Below, one piece after another: positions 61,113 through 64,000 of a stretch of DNA of 64,000 nt. The DNA is taken from NCBI GenBank assembly GCA_950295325.1, contig OX485805.1:1242501-1306500 (forward strand), written 5' to 3'. The notes under the pieces were generated by a model. The model was not told where the DNA came from. It saw only the letters and a list, made by a program, of their open reading frames with translations, and ran no database searches. This DNA is from Polytrichum commune. Its lineage: Eukaryota; Streptophyta; Polytrichopsida; Polytrichales; Polytrichaceae. The position numbers were made by a program, and so were the translations under genes. How positions within the stretch are numbered: the first letter of the stretch is position 1; every line of letters starts with the position of its first letter.

Positions 61113-62290
61113 GGTGAGGTCAATGAGGGCCTGAAGATTGTTAGACTGCATCAACAGCGGCTCAAACTCTAGCTGATTCATTCTTAAGAAGGCAGACGTC
61201 TATCACAGGTAAGCTAACTAGCTTCGAGATTTCATTTACCACATAGAAAGGGAAATACATTGGTTTTGGCACGGGAGTTGGTGTAATCCACGGATGTTGC
61301 AGTTCCTGTTGTGTGATTAAGAGTTTGATCACCAGAAACCTTAGCGCATTGTGTTAGTGCATCCCTAAGGAGGTCCTGGAATTCATTTTTTGGGATCAGA
61401 GTGAAAGACTCTGAAGATTGTTTAGAGTGCATGAACAGGGACTCAAGTCTGGCTTATTCATTCTCAGGACAGGGGATGTCTATTTCAGGTAACTAAAGGT
61501 GGCTTTCAAGAATTCTTTTACCACATAGAAAGGGAAAGAACATGATTTTTGCCGGAGAGTTGGTTTCATTTGCAAATGCTGGAGTTTCAATGGTGTTAGA
61601 GAGGTTCGATGACTAGAATTCTGATCGCATTGTGTTAGCGCGGTCTTAGGTAGGTCTTTAAGTCCTTTCTTTGGAGCAGAGTGAGGCCGTCGTGATTGTT
61701 AGACTACATCAACAAAGGCTCAAGTCTGATTGATTCATCCTTAGGAAGGCCGAGGTCTACTCCAGGTAACATAAGGTGGCTTGTGAGAATTCATTTACCA
61801 CATAGAGGGAATTACGATGATATTGGCAGGGGATTTGGTGTAATTTACGGATGTTGTTGTTCTAATCGTGTGATTCAGAGTTCGATCACCAGGAACCTTA
61901 GCGCGTTGTGTTCGTGCAGTCCTGAAGAGGTTCTTTAAATCCTTGTTTTCGAAGCAGAGCGAGGTCGTCGGACTCTGAATGTTGTGGACTGCATCAACAA
62001 CATCTCAAGTCTGGTCGTTCATTTCGTAGAGAGGCCGAGGTCTACTCCAAGTAATTTCAGGTGGCTTTCGAGGATTCTTTTACCACATAGAAAGGAGATG
62101 GGATGATCTTGGCAGGGCAGTTGGTGTAATTTACGGATGCTGCAGTTCATGTTGTCTTCTTAATAGTTCAATCACCAGGAACATCAACGCATTGTGTTGG
62201 TGCAGTGCTAAGGAGGTCCCTTAAATCCTTGTTTTGGACCAGCGCGAGGTCATCGGGCGCTGAAAATTGTTGATTTAACATTAAGATGAC
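61113..62290 (+). repeat. Tandem array, about 280-bp units
   Basis: Four full units and the start of a fifth, beginning near 61133, 61413, 61691, 61976 and 62261. Each carries GATTGTTAGACTGCATCAAC-like sequence, TTTACCACATAGAAAGGGAA, GGTGTAATTTACGGATG-like sequence and GCGCATTGTGTTAGTGCA, in this order. Spacings are about 280, 278, 285 and 285 bp. The array ends about 100 bp before the start codon of the PP2-like F-box gene. Confidence 0.85.
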
Positions 62291-62390
62291 TCCGAGTTTG
62301 GTTGCGAGGATTTAGGTCACGTCCAACGAAGCGCGGAAGCTAGTTTTTAGTCCCAGAGTCTACCTACGAACAACATAACATTGTTGAGCA

Positions 62391-64000
62391 ATGGAAGGCA
62401 ACGAACAGATGGAAGACGCATGGATGGAAGAAGAACAGGGGCCAACTGTGGGTGAACCAATGCGCAATGGAGAATCCAGCGGCGGTTCTGTGGAAACGTC
62501 GAACGGGCTGCCCGATCTGCCCGAGGCCTGCATCGCCACAATACTCTCCTGCCTTCCTCCCCGAGAAGTTGCGAAAGCAGCGTATGTATGCCGGTCTTAC
62601 CATTTGGCTTCACAATCTGACTCAGTTTGGGCCAGTCTGCTCCCACCTGGTCACATGGACATGCTAGAGCTCATAACGGATCCAAAACCAGTGTTTAAAA
62701 GCAAAAAAGACATCTACAACTATCTCACCACACCAAAGTTCTTCGCAGGGGGAACAAAGGTTCGTTTTGTTCTTCTCTCCAGTCCGGAAGTCTACCTGTC
62801 ACTTTATGTCCGAACTCCGAGCATGTCTCCCTCTCTCTTTGCAGAGATGTCAGGATTCAGATGAAAAGCCATTATGGACATGTCCGTGAATTGTGAACCT
62901 ATTGAACTCATCCGAAAAGGGATATATTAGTTATCGCCCCTCTCTTGCAATTATTGTTTATGAGCAACTTTGAGATCCATCCTAAGCGCCATGTGCATGC
63001 CTTTCTGTGAATAAAGTGTGAATTGATTGGTAATCTTTTAGTTGCGATGGAGGTCTTCGGAGAGTGGTAGTAGGCTCAAACATTCTACGTCCACTAATTC
63101 AGATGCAGATTTATCATTTATGAAAACCTTATCGTATTGCGCATAGGAACTGCTGATGACATGGTTTTTGACTTGTGCAAAATAGGCTTACTGGATAGAC
63201 CGGGGAACGGGAGGAGTCATCGTGAGCATATCAGCAAGGGCATTGCACATAATTTGGGGCAACACACCTGAGTACTGGAATTGGATACCGAACGAAAACT
63301 CATTGTACGTCTCTTCACCTAGAGAATCGACTGTGGTTGTGAAATTTTTTTGTCAGTGTTTTGTGTCTGTTGGAAACGAATTGCACCTCTTGCCTTCTTG
63401 CCTATGTGAATTACACATGATGGAGTATTATGATGACCAGTTCAGATTTGAGAAGGTTTCAGCTGCATCTTCCAAATGAATGGAACAGTTGACAAATAAT
63501 TAGGTCCAACTCTTGAGAGCACTTAACATCATGGCATGAATGGTTTCCTTATTCAGCTCCTAGACATACCATAGCATGATTTTGGTTTTTATTATATGCT
63601 CAATCATGAATATCATTTATAAAGCCAAGCTGGACTGATTTAAGTGGCATAAACTTCGACTTGGTTTTAATCTCATAGTTTCTGTAAAGTTGATTACCAG
63701 GTTTCCAGAGGTTGCACGATTGAAGAATGTTTGCTGGTTTGAAGTATGTGGTGACTTTGAGGTTGCACTCCCTCCTGGTTCTTACACATTGTCTTGGCGA
63801 ATCCAATTAGAAAGGCCGACTAATTTTAGTGCTCATCCTGTACATTTCACCTTCTCAAAGAACGACCTTGATGTATCGGAGTGCGCGTGTTACTTCGACC
63901 CGAGACCTGAAGTTGCACTTCGAGCAACCGAGAATTACAAGCTACCAACGATACGTGTCCTTGGCAATCGTTGGCAGGAGTACGATGTTGCAGAATTTTC
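62391..64000 (+). CDS. F-box/PP2-like protein, 5' part of gene
   Basis: Exons 62391-62759, 63186-63304 and 63701 onward (open at the right edge) join in frame with GT-AG introns. After an acidic N-terminus of about 45 residues comes the F-box LPDLPEACIATILSCLPPRE, followed by VAKAAYVCRSYHLASQSDSV and WASLLPPG. SKKDIYNYL and FFAGGTK lead to the PP2-like lectin domain: SARALHIIWGNTPEYWNWI, VARLKNVCWFEVCGDFEVAL and LPPGSYTLSWRIQLERP. This is the architecture of PP2-A/PP2-B F-box proteins, SCF substrate receptors with a carbohydrate-binding domain; relatives are involved in stress and phloem or wound responses. The start is the first ATG after the tandem array. The exact ligand and subgroup are not decided. 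Confidence 0.9.

Noticed and set aside
1-64000. CRISPR arrays, bacterial operons or viral replication genes
   Set aside because: No regularly spaced direct repeats with unique spacers and no such coding sequence were seen; the intron-rich genes are those of a plant nucleus.

Overview
This is a stretch of nuclear DNA from a land plant. It has intron-split genes with GT-AG junctions, plant-specific families (an LHT-type amino acid permease, a GDSL lipase, F-box/PP2-like and UFO-like F-box proteins, traces of class VIII myosin), AT-rich spacers and many small inverted-repeat DNA transposons. The domain mix, especially the kinase with an N-terminal helical bundle followed by a G-domain exon, fits a non-seed plant such as a bryophyte better than a flowering plant. 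That placement is inference, and I cannot name a species.

Gene layout, left to right: a glycerol-3-phosphatase-like HAD hydrolase on the minus strand, running off the left edge; DPM2, a two-exon minus-strand subunit of dolichol-phosphate-mannose synthase; a complete seven-exon LHT-like amino acid transporter (minus); a protein kinase exon followed by a degenerate GTPase-like exon (plus); a complete five-exon GDSL esterase/lipase (plus); a single-exon F-box protein (minus); and a PP2-like F-box gene (plus) running off the right edge. These genes do not form a pathway. They look like ordinary housekeeping or accessory loci separated by repeat-filled spacers of 4-12 kb.

Between them lie gene relics and mobile elements. 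The relics are a LINE reverse-transcriptase tail (about 26 kb), a single RNA polymerase I second-subunit exon next to a decayed class VIII myosin neck region on the same strand (33-36 kb), a decayed pogo/Tigger-like transposase (41-42 kb) and one frameshifted GID8 exon (59.8 kb). The mobile elements include a 2.3-kb foldback element with about 220-bp or longer arms (37-39.3 kb), a Harbinger-like MITE whose pre-insertion site is preserved in a paralogous repeat 35 kb away, TA-flanked MITEs in introns, and several families with two or more copies here. Two tandem arrays stand out: a degenerate array with a 155-190 bp period (27.8-29.4 kb) and an array with a 280-bp period directly upstream of the PP2-like F-box gene (61.1-62.3 kb).

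The observations most worth a second look are the kinase/G-domain locus, whose P-loop is interrupted and whose exons do not join in frame by the obvious splice sites; the GDSL enzyme with GAS in place of GDS; the two transposon insertions that sit within a few bases of splice donors; and the foldback element.
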